Shown here: piece after piece, positions 24,477 to 33,864 of the stretch
How positions within the stretch are numbered: the stretch's first letter is position 1
Layout: every line of letters starts with the position of its first letter
DNA from: Streptomyces erythrochromogenes
Lineage (GTDB): Bacteria; Actinomycetota; Actinomycetes; Streptomycetales; Streptomycetaceae
DNA: 64,000 nt
Assembly (NCBI RefSeq): GCF_036170895.1
Contig: NZ_CP108036.1
Span: 4,653,501-4,717,500 of the forward strand
Direction: 5' to 3'
Made by a program: the position numbers and the translations under genes
Notes under the pieces: generated by a model
Databases searched by the model: none
Told to the model about the DNA's origin: nothing
The model's input: the letters and a program-made list of their open reading frames with translations, nothing else

Positions 24477-26153
24477 TCAGCCCTTGCTGACGGCCAGCAG
24501 GATCTCCGGGAGCTTCCGCGACACCGTCGGGGCCGCGAGCCGCAGGCCGGCCCAGGCGGCCAGCCAGCCCCAGGCCACACCGATCGGGAGTACCACCCAG
24601 GACGTGTCCCGGTGTTCGGCCATGTTCAGCCAGATCGCCAGGGCGATCACCGGCGCGCACACCAGCGCCGACACCAGCATTCCGGCCGCGATGCCGCCCC
24701 AGGCGAGCCCGCCCTGCCCCGGCGCGACGTTCTTGAAGGCGCCGTCCGTCGGGATGGAGTACGGGAAGCGGGCCGAGGCCAGCGCCCCCGTGCAGAGCAT
24801 CGCGCCCAGCAGGGCCAGGGCCACGCCCACCCCCGCGGCGAAGCCCTGCCAGTCGTCCAACAGGACCGCGGTGACCGCCGTGACGAGGACCGTGTACGGG
24901 ACGGTGACCAGGGCCAGCGCGGCAGCGCGGGCGCGCAGCTCCACGTACGCGTCACGGGTGTTCGAGATGGTCTGCGCGACCATCCAGAACGCCGAGGTGT
25001 CCTGCCCGAACTGGTTGTACATCTGCACGCCGAGCATGCCCGCGCCGAAGCAGCCGAGGTACACCGACCCGGTGCCCTGCAGCGCGTTGAAGACGGGCAC
25101 GATCGCGCCGATCGCCAGCGCGGTCACCGTGGCCGACTTCGTCTTCGGGTCACGCACGAGGTAGCGCAGGCTGCGCTGCATGGAGGCGCCCGTCCGGCCG
25201 CCCGGCATCAGCGACCAGAAGCCGCCGCCGGCGCCGTCGCGGCCCTTGACCGGTCCGGAGGCCGCGATCGTCGAACCGTCCGGGGTGACCATCAGCTTGG
25301 TGAGGCTGCGCTCCCAGGACCACAGCAGGGCGGCCACGGCGGCCACGGTCAGCACCAGCTGGGCCGCCGCCCGCCCGTACGCGCCCTCGCTCACCGAGTC
25401 GACCATCCCGACGGCGGTCGCCGGCGGCAGCCACTGCAGCACCGCCTCGACGGGCTCCAGCTTCGACAGGCCGCCCGCCTGGAAGAGGCTCTGGCTGGCG
25501 AAGTTGGCCAGCTGCGCGCCCACCGCGATCACCAGGCCGCTGAGGAGCGCCAGGTCGCGCCCCTTGCGGCTGGTCAGCAGGCGTACGTTGGCCGTCGCCA
25601 CGGCCCGGGCGAGGGTGACGCAGCCGAGCAGCAGGAGCGGTACGGCCACCACGGCCGCCACCGCGCCGGCGGCGCCGCGCGCGACGGCTATCACCGAGCC
25701 GATCGCCAGGCACAACGTGAACAGCGGCCCGATGCCGACGAGCGAGCTGACGAGCAGGGCCCGTACGAGGGGACGCGGGCGCAGCGGCAGCATCACCAGC
25801 CGGCTCGGGTCCAGCGTCTCGTCCCCGGTGGGGAAGAACAGCGGCATGAAGGCCCAGCCGAGCGCCAGGATCGCGGCCAGCAGGACCACGACGGTGCCCG
25901 CGTGCGCGTTGCCGTGCAGCAGGCCCAGGCCGAGCGTCATGAAGAAGCCGACCACCAGCGCGAAGGCCAGCGTCGAGAAGTAGGCGGCCTTGCGCTTCGA
26001 GGAGCCCTTCAGCCCGTTGCGCAGCAGGGACAGCTTGATGCGGAGGAAGATCGGGGTCAGCGCGAGCGGTGCGGCGGAGGGCGCCGTTCCCGCGACGGTC
26101 CCTGCGGTGCCGGAGGCGCCGGTGGCCCCGGCGGGGGCGGCGGGCGCGCTCAT
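24477..26153 (-). CDS. ABC-2-type transporter permease
   Basis: 558 residues from the ATG at 26153, which overlaps the stop of the ATPase gene (ATGA); the longer open frame upstream only shadows that gene. About 12 membrane-spanning segments are visible, for example AYFSTLAFALVVGFFMTLG, VVLLAAILALGWAFMPLFF and GIAAGMLVSALVCAPVIALA. No substrate-binding protein lies nearby, so it is most likely an exporter. It works with the ATPase encoded directly upstream. The substrate is unknown. Confidence 0.85.
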   Translation of the reverse strand: MSAPAAPAGATGASGTAGTVAGTAPSAAPLALTPIFLRIKLSLLRNGLKGSSKRKAAYFSTLAFALVVGFFMTLGLGLLHGNAHAGTVVVLLAAILALGWAFMPLFFPTGDETLDPSRLVMLPLRPRPLVRALLVSSLVGIGPLFTLCLAIGSVIAVARGAAGAVAAVVAVPLLLLGCVTLARAVATANVRLLTSRKGRDLALLSGLVIAVGAQLANFASQSLFQAGGLSKLEPVEAVLQWLPPATAVGMVDSVSEGAYGRAAAQLVLTVAAVAALLWSWERSLTKLMVTPDGSTIAASGPVKGRDGAGGGFWSLMPGGRTGASMQRSLRYLVRDPKTKSATVTALAIGAIVPVFNALQGTGSVYLGCFGAGMLGVQMYNQFGQDTSAFWMVAQTISNTRDAYVELRARAAALALVTVPYTVLVTAVTAVLLDDWQGFAAGVGVALALLGAMLCTGALASARFPYSIPTDGAFKNVAPGQGGLAWGGIAAGMLVSALVCAPVIALAIWLNMAEHRDTSWVVLPIGVAWGWLAAWAGLRLAAPTVSRKLPEILLAVSKG

Positions 26154-27001
26154 CGCACGACCGTCCCGGAAGCCCCGGAGTTGCCGCCGAGCCAGTCCAG
26201 CGAGTCCCCGGCCGTGTCCCGCCCGTGCGCGCCGACCAGTTCGAGGAAGGCGGCCTGGAGGGAGGGCGCGGAGCCCCGTACGTCGGCCAGCGGGCCCGCG
26301 GCGCGGATGCGGCCGGCGGCCATCACGGCCACCCAGTCGCACAGCGACTCGACGAGCTCCATCACGTGGGAGGAGAAGACGACCGTGGCACCGGACGCGG
26401 TGTATCGTTCCAGCACTCCGCGGATGGTCTGCGCCGACACCGGGTCGACGCCCTCGAACGGCTCGTCCAGGAAGAGCACTTCGGGGTTGTGCAGCAGGGC
26501 CGCCGCCAGGCCGATCTTCTTGCGCATGCCGGTCGAGTAGTCGACGACCAGCTTGTGCTGCGAACCGGCGAGGTCGAGGATGTCCAGCAGCTGCGTGGCC
26601 CGCTTGTCGGTCTCCTCGCCGGGGAGTCCGCGCAGACGGCCCATGTAGCCGAGCAGTTCACGTCCCGACAGCCGCTCGAAGAGCCGCAGTCCCTCGGGCA
26701 GGACGCCGATCCGCGCCTTCACCTCGGTCGGGTCGGCCCACACGTCGTGCCCCGCGACGAGGACCCGCCCCATGTCGGGGCGCAGCAGCCCCGTCACCAT
26801 GGACAGCGTGGTCGTCTTGCCCGCGCCGTTCGGCCCCACCAGGCCGATGAACTTCCCGGCGGGCAGCTCCAGATCGATGCCGGCGACGGCCACCTGCTCG
26901 CCGAACCGCTTCCACAGACCTTCCACGCGCACGGCGGACGGCGCGGTTCGCGCGCCCTCCGTCCCGTGCGTTCCACCCGTCGCATCGCCCTGGTCCGGCA
27001 T
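26150..27001 (-). CDS. ABC transporter ATP-binding protein
   Basis: 283 residues from ATG 27001, which has GAGAGG at good spacing; an upstream GTG at 27019 is weaker. Walker A GPNGAGKTT (about residues 56-64), Q-loop region LPEGLRLFERL, signature YSTGMRKKIGLAAAL (the canonical LSGGQ replaced by STGMR, as usual in ABC-2 export ATPases), Walker B VLFLDEPFEGVD, and H-loop VVFSSHVMEL. It drives the permease with which it overlaps. Two-gene exporters of this kind move drugs, lipids or peptides out of the cell. Confidence 0.9.
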   Translation of the reverse strand: MPDQGDATGGTHGTEGARTAPSAVRVEGLWKRFGEQVAVAGIDLELPAGKFIGLVGPNGAGKTTTLSMVTGLLRPDMGRVLVAGHDVWADPTEVKARIGVLPEGLRLFERLSGRELLGYMGRLRGLPGEETDKRATQLLDILDLAGSQHKLVVDYSTGMRKKIGLAAALLHNPEVLFLDEPFEGVDPVSAQTIRGVLERYTASGATVVFSSHVMELVESLCDWVAVMAAGRIRAAGPLADVRGSAPSLQAAFLELVGAHGRDTAGDSLDWLGGNSGASGTVVR

Positions 27002-27127
27002 GCGCCTGCCTCTCGTCACACGTCCCCGTTGGTCGTTCTCTCCTCACGATAGGAGGAGGGGGAGAGGCCTCATCAGTTACTTATGTCATGAGTTTCCGGG
27101 CCCGGTCTCACACGGCCCGGTGCGCCG

Positions 27128-27814
27128 TCACCCCTGGCGCCGCTTGCGTTCCGCCGCCGCCTCGCTGCCGCACGCGTACGCCAGTGCGTCGATCAGCTCC
27201 TCCGTGTCCGGCAGCCAGCGGTTCGCGGGCGTGGGGCGGCGCGCCCACTGGACCGCGCCCCGGCCGCCGAAGCGGGTGGGCGGGGCGGCGACGTACTCGC
27301 CCTCGCCGCGGGCGGTCAGGTCGATCGCGGACGGCGTCCAGCCCAGCTTGCGCACGAGGTCGGCGACCTTGACGCCGGCGCCGGGCAGCACGAAGAACAG
27401 CATCCGGTGGTCGGGCGTCAGCGTGACCGGCCCGAGGGTGCGCTGCATGCGCTCCAGCCGGGCCAGCGCCAGGAAGCCGGCCGAGTCCGGCACGTCCAGC
27501 GCGTCGAAGCTCCGGCCCGTCGGCAGCAGGATCGACGCCTGCGGGTTCTTCCCCCAGACCCGGCGCACCTGTACCGCGCTGCCGGTGGCGTGCGCCGCCC
27601 AGTCCTTCACCGCCGCGTGCGCGCCGGGCGCCGGGCAGTCCGCGGCCCCGCAGGAGCACAGCTCCCGGCCGTCCCCGGGCTCCAACCAGGTGCCGGCGAA
27701 GACATCCCAGTGCCGTTCTTCCGCGTACCGCACGGCATGGTCCAGCAGCTGCTCGCCGCGCTGCTTGGGGATGGGTGCGGTCTCCGTGACTCCCATGGTC
27801 TCTTCCACGCCCAT
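27128..27814 (-). CDS. Compact primase-polymerase (PrimPol/'bifunctional DNA primase/polymerase')-domain protein
   Basis: 228 residues from ATG 27814; GTG 27832 and ATG 27796 are alternatives. The N-terminal PrimPol pattern shows ELCSCGAADCPAPGAH (the Cys-rich segment usual in phage/actinobacterial PrimPols), VRRVWGKNPQASILLPTG, then SFDALDVPDSAGFLALARLE, where the Asp pair could be catalytic, and later AIDLTARGEGEYVAAPPTRF. No helicase domain follows. Stand-alone copies are widespread in Streptomyces and of unknown role; polymerase activity is not shown. It is transcribed divergently from the TPR regulator. Confidence 0.72.
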   Translation of the reverse strand: MGVEETMGVTETAPIPKQRGEQLLDHAVRYAEERHWDVFAGTWLEPGDGRELCSCGAADCPAPGAHAAVKDWAAHATGSAVQVRRVWGKNPQASILLPTGRSFDALDVPDSAGFLALARLERMQRTLGPVTLTPDHRMLFFVLPGAGVKVADLVRKLGWTPSAIDLTARGEGEYVAAPPTRFGGRGAVQWARRPTPANRWLPDTEELIDALAYACGSEAAAERKRRQG

Positions 27815-28030
27815 CACAACTGCCCGGGTCACCCGGGGTTACGGGCGTAAACCCGCCCGCGGCCGGAGCATCGATCCTGCAAATGGGGCGCACTGATGCA
27901 CGCGTGGGGGCGCGTAGGAGGCCGGGGCGCTGTTGCTGGGTAGCGACACGACGCAGAGCGGAAGATTCTCCGCACATCAGGCGGGAAGTGATCATTCCAA
28001 CGGATCACCCGCGGTCAGCAGGGGGTTTTC

Positions 28031-29401
28031 ATGGCAGCCAGGCCTCTCGTCGCCCGCCAGCCGAACGAACGGCTGCAGGCGCTCATCCAGGAAGCCGGGT
28101 GCTCCAACGCTGGGCTCGCCCGGCGCGTGAACATGTGCGGGGCCGAACACGGCCTCGATCTGCGCTACGACAAGACCTCCGTGGCCCGCTGGCTGCGCGG
28201 CCAGCAGCCGCGCGGCCGGGCGCCCGGCATCATCGCCGAGGCGCTGGGGCGCAAACTCGGCCGGACCGTCACCATCGACGAGATCGGCATGGCCAACGGG
28301 AAGAACCTCGCCTCCGGTGTCGGCCTGCAGTTCTCCCCCACCGTCATCGGCGCGATCGAGCAGGTCTGCGAGCTGTGGCGCAGCGACGTCGGACGCCGCG
28401 ACTTCCTCGCGGGCTCCAGTGTGGCCGCCTCGGCGCTCGTCGAGCCGAGCCGCGACTGGCTGATCACCGGCGCGGACACCCAGGTGGCGCGCAGCGGCGG
28501 TTCGCGGGTCGGCATGTCGGACGTGGAGGCGGTACGGGCGACCACCGAGGCCCTGAAGGAACTCGACCACCGCTTCGGCAGCGGGCACGTACGGCCGGTG
28601 GTCGTGCACTACCTCAACTCGGTGGTGTCGGGGCTGATCGGCGGCTCCTACCGGGAACCCGTCGGGCGGGCCCTGTTCGCGGCGGTGGCCCGGCTGACGG
28701 AGCTGGCGGGCTACATGGCGGTGGACACGGGCCAGCCGGGCCTGGCGCAGCGCTACTACATCCAGGCGCTGCGGCTGGCCCAGGCGGCCGGGGACCGCGC
28801 GTACGGGGGCTACGTACTGGCGGCGTCCATGAGCCACCTCGCGGCGGAGCTCGGGAACCCGCGGGAGATCGCGCAGTTGGCGCGGGCCGCGCAGGAGGGG
28901 ACGCGCGGGCAGGTCACCCCGCGGGTCGAGGCCATGTACTACGCCGCCGAGGCGCGCGGGCACGCGCTGCTGGGCGACAGCCGGGCGACGGGGGTGCTGT
29001 CCGCGCGGGCGCTGAGCGCGCTGGAGCGGGCGGAGCCGGAGTCGGGCGACGACCCGGTGTGGATCCGCCACTTCGACGAGGCGTACCTGGCGGACGAGCT
29101 GGCCCACTGCCACCGCGACCTGGGGCAGGCGGACGCGGCGGCCCGGCAGGCCGAGGAGGCCCTGCGCGGCCTCCCGGCGGGCAAGGCGCGCCGCCGGGCC
29201 ATCGGGCTGCTGCTGCTGGCGGCGGCGCGGGTGCAGCAGCGGGAGGTGGAACAGGCCTGCCAGACGGCCGTGCAGGCGGCGGACCTGCTGGAGGGGCTGC
29301 GCTCGAACCGGGGGGCGGAGTACCTGGAGGACTTCAGGGCGCGGCTGGAGCCGTACCGGGAGGAGGCGGCGGTACGGGAGTTCGCCGCGCGCGTCGCCTA
29401 G
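28031..29401 (+). CDS. Regulatory protein with N-terminal DNA-binding-like region and TPR-like C terminus (NsdA/NsdB-like)
   Basis: 456 residues. The N-terminal approx. 90 residues resemble an HTH-like domain (LIQEAGCSNAGLARRVNMC, then YDKTSVARWLRGQQPRG). A segment SDVGRRDFLAGSSVAASALV resembles a Tat-like tag but is internal, so it is not a secretion signal. Residues about 190-440 are helical repeats of TPR character (AGYMAVDTGQPGLAQRYYIQ; LAHCHRDLGQADAAARQAEE). Such proteins in Streptomyces affect antibiotic production and sporulation (NsdA/NsdB type). The target is unknown. A dyad repeat follows the gene. Confidence 0.75.
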   Translation: MAARPLVARQPNERLQALIQEAGCSNAGLARRVNMCGAEHGLDLRYDKTSVARWLRGQQPRGRAPGIIAEALGRKLGRTVTIDEIGMANGKNLASGVGLQFSPTVIGAIEQVCELWRSDVGRRDFLAGSSVAASALVEPSRDWLITGADTQVARSGGSRVGMSDVEAVRATTEALKELDHRFGSGHVRPVVVHYLNSVVSGLIGGSYREPVGRALFAAVARLTELAGYMAVDTGQPGLAQRYYIQALRLAQAAGDRAYGGYVLAASMSHLAAELGNPREIAQLARAAQEGTRGQVTPRVEAMYYAAEARGHALLGDSRATGVLSARALSALERAEPESGDDPVWIRHFDEAYLADELAHCHRDLGQADAAARQAEEALRGLPAGKARRRAIGLLLLAAARVQQREVEQACQTAVQAADLLEGLRSNRGAEYLEDFRARLEPYREEAAVREFAARVA

Positions 29402-29465
29402 CGGCGGGCTCGGCCGACTCGTTCCGCTGCCGGTGCGTTGCCGCGTGCGTTTCCGCGTGCGGCGC

Positions 29466-29545
29466 CGCTGCGGGGGCGCTGCCCCCGAGTCCCCGCGCCT
29501 CAATCGCCGGCGGGGCTGCAGGATCGGGGCGGTGCCCCGGACCCG
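29466..29545 (-). repeat. Intergenic GC-rich dyad repeat (same family as 9074-9164)
   Basis: Read on the minus strand: GCCGGCGATTGAGGCGCGGG, followed by a GGGGGC-AGC-GCCCCC dyad. It lies between the TPR regulator and the proline-rich membrane protein. A shorter relative is at 53150-53195. Repeats of this kind are common between Streptomyces genes and may act as terminators. Confidence 0.7.
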
Positions 29546-29658
29546 GATGGTGGGGCGGGGCTGATTCTCGGGTCACGGGTGGTCTCACGGTGGCGGTGCG
29601 TGACCGGGTAGCGTGGCCGGGGTTCCGTACGGTCGGGTGAGTCGGAGAAGGAGTCCCG

Positions 29659-30966
29659 GTGACGCAGAGCGGACAAGGGGGCGCCCCACAGCCGGGTGCT
29701 CCGTGGGATCCGGACCCGGCGTCCGGGTATCCGGCGTACCCGGAGCAGCCGCAGCAGGCGCAGCCCGGGGCCGCCTACGGGTATCCGCAGGCCTACCCCG
29801 CGGCGGAGGCCGCGCCCGGGCACGTGGTCGGGCCCGGCTACGAGGGGCCCGGCGCACCGCACGGCTACGGCTATCCGCCGCTGCCCGAGGCCGTCACCCA
29901 GTACATCCCGCCCGTCCCGGCCGATCCCGCGGCCCCCGCGCACGAGGAGGCGGCGACGCAGTACATCGCGCCCGTCCCCGCGTACCCCGGGCCCCCCGGG
30001 CACGACGAGGCCGCGACCCAGTTCATACCGCCCGTGCCGGCCGCCCCCATGGCCCCCGCGCACGAGGAGGCGGCGACGCAGTACATCCCGCCGGTCCCCG
30101 CGGGCCCCGGCGCTCCCGCCGCCTCCGGCGTCGAGGGGTTCGACGGCCTGTTCCGCGGTGACGACTCCGCCGGGCACACCCAGCACCTGCCGCCCGTGCA
30201 GGAGCCCGTGCTGCGGGGCCGGCCGCCGCAGCGGCCCTACCCGCCGCGCGCGCAGGCCCCCGTACCGCAGGCGCACCCGCATCAGCCCCACCCGCACCAG
30301 CAGTACGCCCCGCCCCCGCCCCCGCCGGCGGAGCCCTCCCGCAAGGTCTCGCCCGCGATCATCGGCGCCGTCGTCATCGGCCTCGCCGTCGTCGGCCTCG
30401 GCGTCGGCACGCTGCTGCCCGACGGCAAGCCCCAGAACAACGACCCGGGCGCCGTGCCCGCCGCGCCGACCGCGAGCAGCGGTTCGGCCGCGCCCGGCGA
30501 GGCCCCGGTCGACCCGGCCCGACCGCAGGCCGTCCAGCTGGACAAGCTCCTCGCGGACAGCAACGACAGCCGGGCCGCGGTGATCAAGGCCGTGGAGGAC
30601 ATCAAGAGCTGCACCAACCTCGACCAGGCGGCCTCGGACCTGCGCGACGCGGCCCGCCAGCGTGAGGAACTCATCACCCGGCTGCAGGAGTTGAAGGTCG
30701 ACAAGCTGCCCGACCACGCCAAGCTGTCCGCCGCCCTGAACAAGGCCTGGCAGGCCTCGGCGGACGCCGACAACAGCTACGCCGCGTGGGCGGACGACGT
30801 GGACGACGACAAGTGCAAGGACGGCAAGGCCAAGGCCACCAAGAACGCCTCCGAAGGCAACAGGTCGAGCGGCGAGGCGACCAAGGCCAAGGAGTCGGCC
30901 GCGACCCTGTGGAACACGATCGCGGCCAAGTACGGACTCACCAAGCGCGACAAGTCCCAGCTCTGA
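29659..30966 (+). CDS. Proline-rich single-pass membrane protein with TQYIPPVP repeats
   Basis: 435 residues from GTG 29659 (GGAGAAGGAG upstream). Residues 1-225 are Pro/Ala/Tyr/Gln-rich and intracellular. Four 20-residue repeats centred on E(E/D)AATQYIPPVP start near residues 77, 96, 116 and 136. One TM segment (SPAIIGAVVIGLAVVGLGVG) lies near residue 235, followed by a basic/acidic extracellular part of about 170 residues with Lys-rich coiled-coil character and two Cys (KSCTNL, DDDKCKDG) that could form a disulphide. Function unknown. The Tyr/Pro repeats look like protein-interaction or phosphorylation sites. It is followed by a terminator made of GGTGACC repeats. Confidence 0.75.
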   Translation: MTQSGQGGAPQPGAPWDPDPASGYPAYPEQPQQAQPGAAYGYPQAYPAAEAAPGHVVGPGYEGPGAPHGYGYPPLPEAVTQYIPPVPADPAAPAHEEAATQYIAPVPAYPGPPGHDEAATQFIPPVPAAPMAPAHEEAATQYIPPVPAGPGAPAASGVEGFDGLFRGDDSAGHTQHLPPVQEPVLRGRPPQRPYPPRAQAPVPQAHPHQPHPHQQYAPPPPPPAEPSRKVSPAIIGAVVIGLAVVGLGVGTLLPDGKPQNNDPGAVPAAPTASSGSAAPGEAPVDPARPQAVQLDKLLADSNDSRAAVIKAVEDIKSCTNLDQAASDLRDAARQREELITRLQELKVDKLPDHAKLSAALNKAWQASADADNSYAAWADDVDDDKCKDGKAKATKNASEGNRSSGEATKAKESAATLWNTIAAKYGLTKRDKSQL

Positions 30967-31022
30967 GCCGGTCACCGGTGACCGGTGACCGGTGACCGGA
31001 GACCGGTCGCCGGTGACCGGCC
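30967..31022. terminator. Tandem GGTGACC palindrome block between convergent genes
   Basis: Seven-base units GGTGACC/GGTCACC are repeated (CACCGGTGACCGGTGACCGG), giving many alternative self-complementary pairings. It sits between the ends of two convergent genes and probably works as a two-way terminator. Confidence 0.65.
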
Positions 31023-31032
31023 CCGCCCGCGC

Positions 31033-32328
31033 TCAGGCCGTGCGCGGGGCCTGCACCAGCGTCGGGGTCATGTCCAGGCTCTTCTCGCCGGGCTGCGCCA
31101 CGAGGCGCCCGGCCTGCACGATCTGGAAGGTGACCTGGCCGTTGACGATGCGGGGGAAGCCGGCGACGGCGCGCATGTCCTGGTAGCGCCAGCTCAGGTC
31201 CGGGGTGAGGCCGCCGGTCTTCACCGGCTGGGACTCGTTCAGCGACCGCTTGACCTTGCGGGCGTCGACGTCCTCGCCCTCCTCGAAGCGCTTCACGATC
31301 TCGCTCAGCACCGTGTACGCGATCCAGGTGGTCTGCGCCCCGCTGTCGTCGGGGTCGACGGTGTCGTCGCCGAAGGCGAAGTCGGTGACGACCTTGCGCA
31401 TCGGCTCCCAGACGGGATCGGAGGCCACCGGGTACCAGCTCGTGATGTACGCGCCCTCGAAGGGGCTCTCCCGGCCGCCCGTGCGGTCCACCAGGGACTG
31501 GCTGACGCTGCCCAGCACGGAGGAGATCTGCGGCTTCTTGCGCTGCGGCTCGGTGCGGCGGAAGGCGTCGAAGAACGTCTCGGTGCGCTCGCCGAGGACC
31601 GCGGTCACGCAGCCCTTCTCCTTCTCCTTCTCCTTGCCCGTGCCGGTGGTGTGCGCGAGGGCCTCATTGGCCTGCGGCTTGAAGTCGGCGGAGTCCTCGG
31701 CGGCCCGGATGTCGGCGGCGTCGGCCATCTTGTTGGCCCGCAGTCCGGCGTTGAGCAGGACCGGCAGGGTGTCGCCGGCGATGGTGTCGGGGCGGACGAG
31801 CGCGACCTGGTCGCAGACGCGCCCCAGCTGGTGGCCGGCGCCGGCGATCAGGACGGACTGGCCGCCGTTGACCGGGTAGGACAGCGGGGACTGGAACTCC
31901 TCGGAGGAGACGCCGTAGCCGCCGATGAAGGGGATGCCCTCCGCCTCCAGCGGGGCCATGAAGGCGCGTCCGTGCTGGCTGTAGGAGCCGACGACGGCGA
32001 CGGCCTTCTCCGCGACCGCCTTGCGGGCGCAGTCGGCGGCGCCGCTGGGCGTGTTCTTCTCGTTGCAGGTCAATACGCGCAGTTTGTGGCCGTTGATACC
32101 GCCCTTGGCGTTCGCCCAGCGCTCGTAGGCCTTGGCCATTCCGGTCATGCCGGGCATGTTCGTGGCGCCGGTCCCCTCCGGAGCGAAGGTCATGACGGTG
32201 ATGGTTCCCCCGGAGCCCCCCGAGCTGCCGGGGAGCGTCCCGCACCCGGCCACGAGGCACGCACCCATCGCCGTGGCCACGACGGTGCGGGAGAGGGATG
32301 CTGCGCGTCGCGAGATGGTCATGTCCAT
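31033..32328 (-). CDS. Periplasmic-type substrate-binding lipoprotein (branched-chain amino acid/LivK-like)
   Basis: 431 residues from ATG 32328 (MDMTISRR); ATG 32322 is an equal option. A lipoprotein signal is clear: basic n-region, VVATAMGACLVAGC lipobox, and a Ser/Gly-rich linker. The mature part is a Peripla_BP_6 type I fold: AKAYERWANAKGGINGHKLR, VVGSYSQHGRAFMAPLEAEG, GVSSEEFQSPLSYPVNGG, TTWIAYTVLSEIVKRFEEGE. No permease or ATPase genes adjoin, so this is an orphan binding protein, perhaps a sensor or partner of a distant transporter. A Lys/Glu insert (TGTGKEKEKEKG) is peculiar to it. Confidence 0.85.
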   Translation of the reverse strand: MDMTISRRAASLSRTVVATAMGACLVAGCGTLPGSSGGSGGTITVMTFAPEGTGATNMPGMTGMAKAYERWANAKGGINGHKLRVLTCNEKNTPSGAADCARKAVAEKAVAVVGSYSQHGRAFMAPLEAEGIPFIGGYGVSSEEFQSPLSYPVNGGQSVLIAGAGHQLGRVCDQVALVRPDTIAGDTLPVLLNAGLRANKMADAADIRAAEDSADFKPQANEALAHTTGTGKEKEKEKGCVTAVLGERTETFFDAFRRTEPQRKKPQISSVLGSVSQSLVDRTGGRESPFEGAYITSWYPVASDPVWEPMRKVVTDFAFGDDTVDPDDSGAQTTWIAYTVLSEIVKRFEEGEDVDARKVKRSLNESQPVKTGGLTPDLSWRYQDMRAVAGFPRIVNGQVTFQIVQAGRLVAQPGEKSLDMTPTLVQAPRTA

Positions 32329-32461
32329 GCACCATTCCGCCCCACCGGTAACTGTCGAGTGAGATGGACACAACATCGGGTGACGTCGAGGTGAATTACG
32401 GGGGCGCGGTCGCTTGCAGGCGCCTCAAGATCGCACTGAACAGGAACGTACGATCGAAAGC

Positions 32462-32965
32462 GTGACATTCGCCCAAGGTTCGAAGAACTCTTCCAAACGC
32501 GGCGGCCGCTCCTCCACCATGGGCGGCATGCCCCTGAACGACATGCCGTGGTGGCGCTGGCGCTGCAACGTGCGCTCAGCGCTGCACATGCTTTCCGATC
32601 CGGCCTTCCACGAGGACACCTGGCTGGCCGGCGACGAAGGGTACGGCGACGTCACCGACGCCGTGTACCGGCTCGTCGAGGACACGTGGCTCGACAGCTG
32701 GTCGGCTGAGAAGTACGTCGGCACGATCTTCCGCGACTCGCAGGAGGCGGCCCTCGTCGACCTCGCCGTGCTGCGCGTGCTCCGGATCCTGCACCAGGTC
32801 GGCCCCGACGCCCCCGTCTCCGTCTACCTGGAACACCACGCGTGGCCCGAGGCGGTCCGTGCCGCGCGCGAGGCGCACGTACGGCTCGCGCAGGCCGACG
32901 GGGACGACCCGGACGCACGGCCCACCTCGCTGGAAGTGTTGAGGATCCTCACCCGCGCGGTGTGA
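32462..32965 (+). CDS. Conserved hypothetical protein
   Basis: 167 residues from GTG 32462; ATG 32519 (MGGMPLNDMPWWRWRC) is also plausible. Soluble, Trp-rich N terminus (MPWWRWRCNVRSALHMLSD), with GYGDVTDAVYRLVEDTWLDS and the C-terminal helix AVLRVLRILHQVGPDAPVS. I recognise it only as a Streptomyces-conserved protein of unknown function next to purU. It ends 14 bases before purU and may be cotranscribed with it. Confidence 0.7.
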   Translation: MTFAQGSKNSSKRGGRSSTMGGMPLNDMPWWRWRCNVRSALHMLSDPAFHEDTWLAGDEGYGDVTDAVYRLVEDTWLDSWSAEKYVGTIFRDSQEAALVDLAVLRVLRILHQVGPDAPVSVYLEHHAWPEAVRAAREAHVRLAQADGDDPDARPTSLEVLRILTRAV

Positions 32966-32979
32966 AAGGCTGTGCGGTC

Positions 32980-33864
32980 ATGAGCGACCCGCACAACGAG
33001 GCCCAGGCCCAGCAGCAGCCCCAGTACGTCCTGACCGTGTCCTGCCCCGACAAGCAGGGCATCGTGCACGCCGTGTCGAGCTACTTGTTCATGACCGGCT
33101 GCAACATCGTGGACAGCCAGCAGTTCGGAGACCGGGAGACCGGGCTCTTCTTCATGCGGGTGCACTTCGAGGCCGAGCCTGCGGTGACGGTGGAGAAGCT
33201 GCGGGCGAGCTTCGCCGCCATCGGCGAGTCCTTCAAGATGGACTGGCAGATCCACCGCTCCGAGGAGCGCATGCGGATCATCCTGATGGTGTCCAAGTTC
33301 GGGCACTGCCTCAACGACCTGCTGTTCCGCTCGCGGATCGGGGCCCTGCCGGTCGAGATCGCGGCCGTGGTCTCCAACCACACCGACTTCGCCGAGCTGG
33401 TCGCCTCGTACGAGGTGCCGTTCGTGCACATCCCGGTGACGAAGGACACCAAGGCGCAGGCCGAGGCGCAGCTGCTGGAACTCGTACGCGCCGAGAACGT
33501 CGAGCTGGTGGTGCTCGCGCGGTACATGCAGGTGCTGTCGGACACCCTCTGCAAGGAGCTGAGCGGGCGGATCATCAACATCCACCACTCGTTCCTGCCG
33601 AGCTTCAAGGGTGCGAAGCCGTACCACCAGGCGCACGCGCGCGGTGTGAAGCTGATCGGCGCGACCGCGCACTACGTGACGGCCGACCTCGACGAGGGGC
33701 CGATCATCGAGCAGGAGGTCGAGCGGGTGGGCCACGAGGTCACCCCGGACCAGCTGGTGGCCGTCGGCCGCGACGTGGAGTGCCAGGCGCTCGCGCGCGC
33801 GGTGAAGTGGCACAGCGAGCACCGCGTACTGCTGAACGGCTCCCGCACGGTGGTCTTCGCCTGA
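32980..33864 (+). CDS. purU: Formyltetrahydrofolate deformylase
   Basis: 294 residues. The N-terminal ACT domain (about residues 15-90; VSCPDKQGIVHAVSSYL) is fused to a formyltransferase-fold catalytic domain (about 98-290). Catalytic residues are present as Asn200 and His202 (IINIHHSFLPSFKG) and Asp238 (DLDEGPII). The enzyme hydrolyses 10-formyl-THF to formate and THF, balancing one-carbon pools; the ACT domain is usually the glycine/methionine sensor. Start ATG 32980 has GAAAGG upstream. Length and motifs are standard. Confidence 0.93.
   Translation: MSDPHNEAQAQQQPQYVLTVSCPDKQGIVHAVSSYLFMTGCNIVDSQQFGDRETGLFFMRVHFEAEPAVTVEKLRASFAAIGESFKMDWQIHRSEERMRIILMVSKFGHCLNDLLFRSRIGALPVEIAAVVSNHTDFAELVASYEVPFVHIPVTKDTKAQAEAQLLELVRAENVELVVLARYMQVLSDTLCKELSGRIINIHHSFLPSFKGAKPYHQAHARGVKLIGATAHYVTADLDEGPIIEQEVERVGHEVTPDQLVAVGRDVECQALARAVKWHSEHRVLLNGSRTVVFA

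Noticed and set aside
28400..28450. Tat signal in the TPR regulator (GRRDFLAGSSVAASA)
   Set aside because: It lies about 120 residues into the protein, behind a DNA-binding-like domain, so export is implausible.
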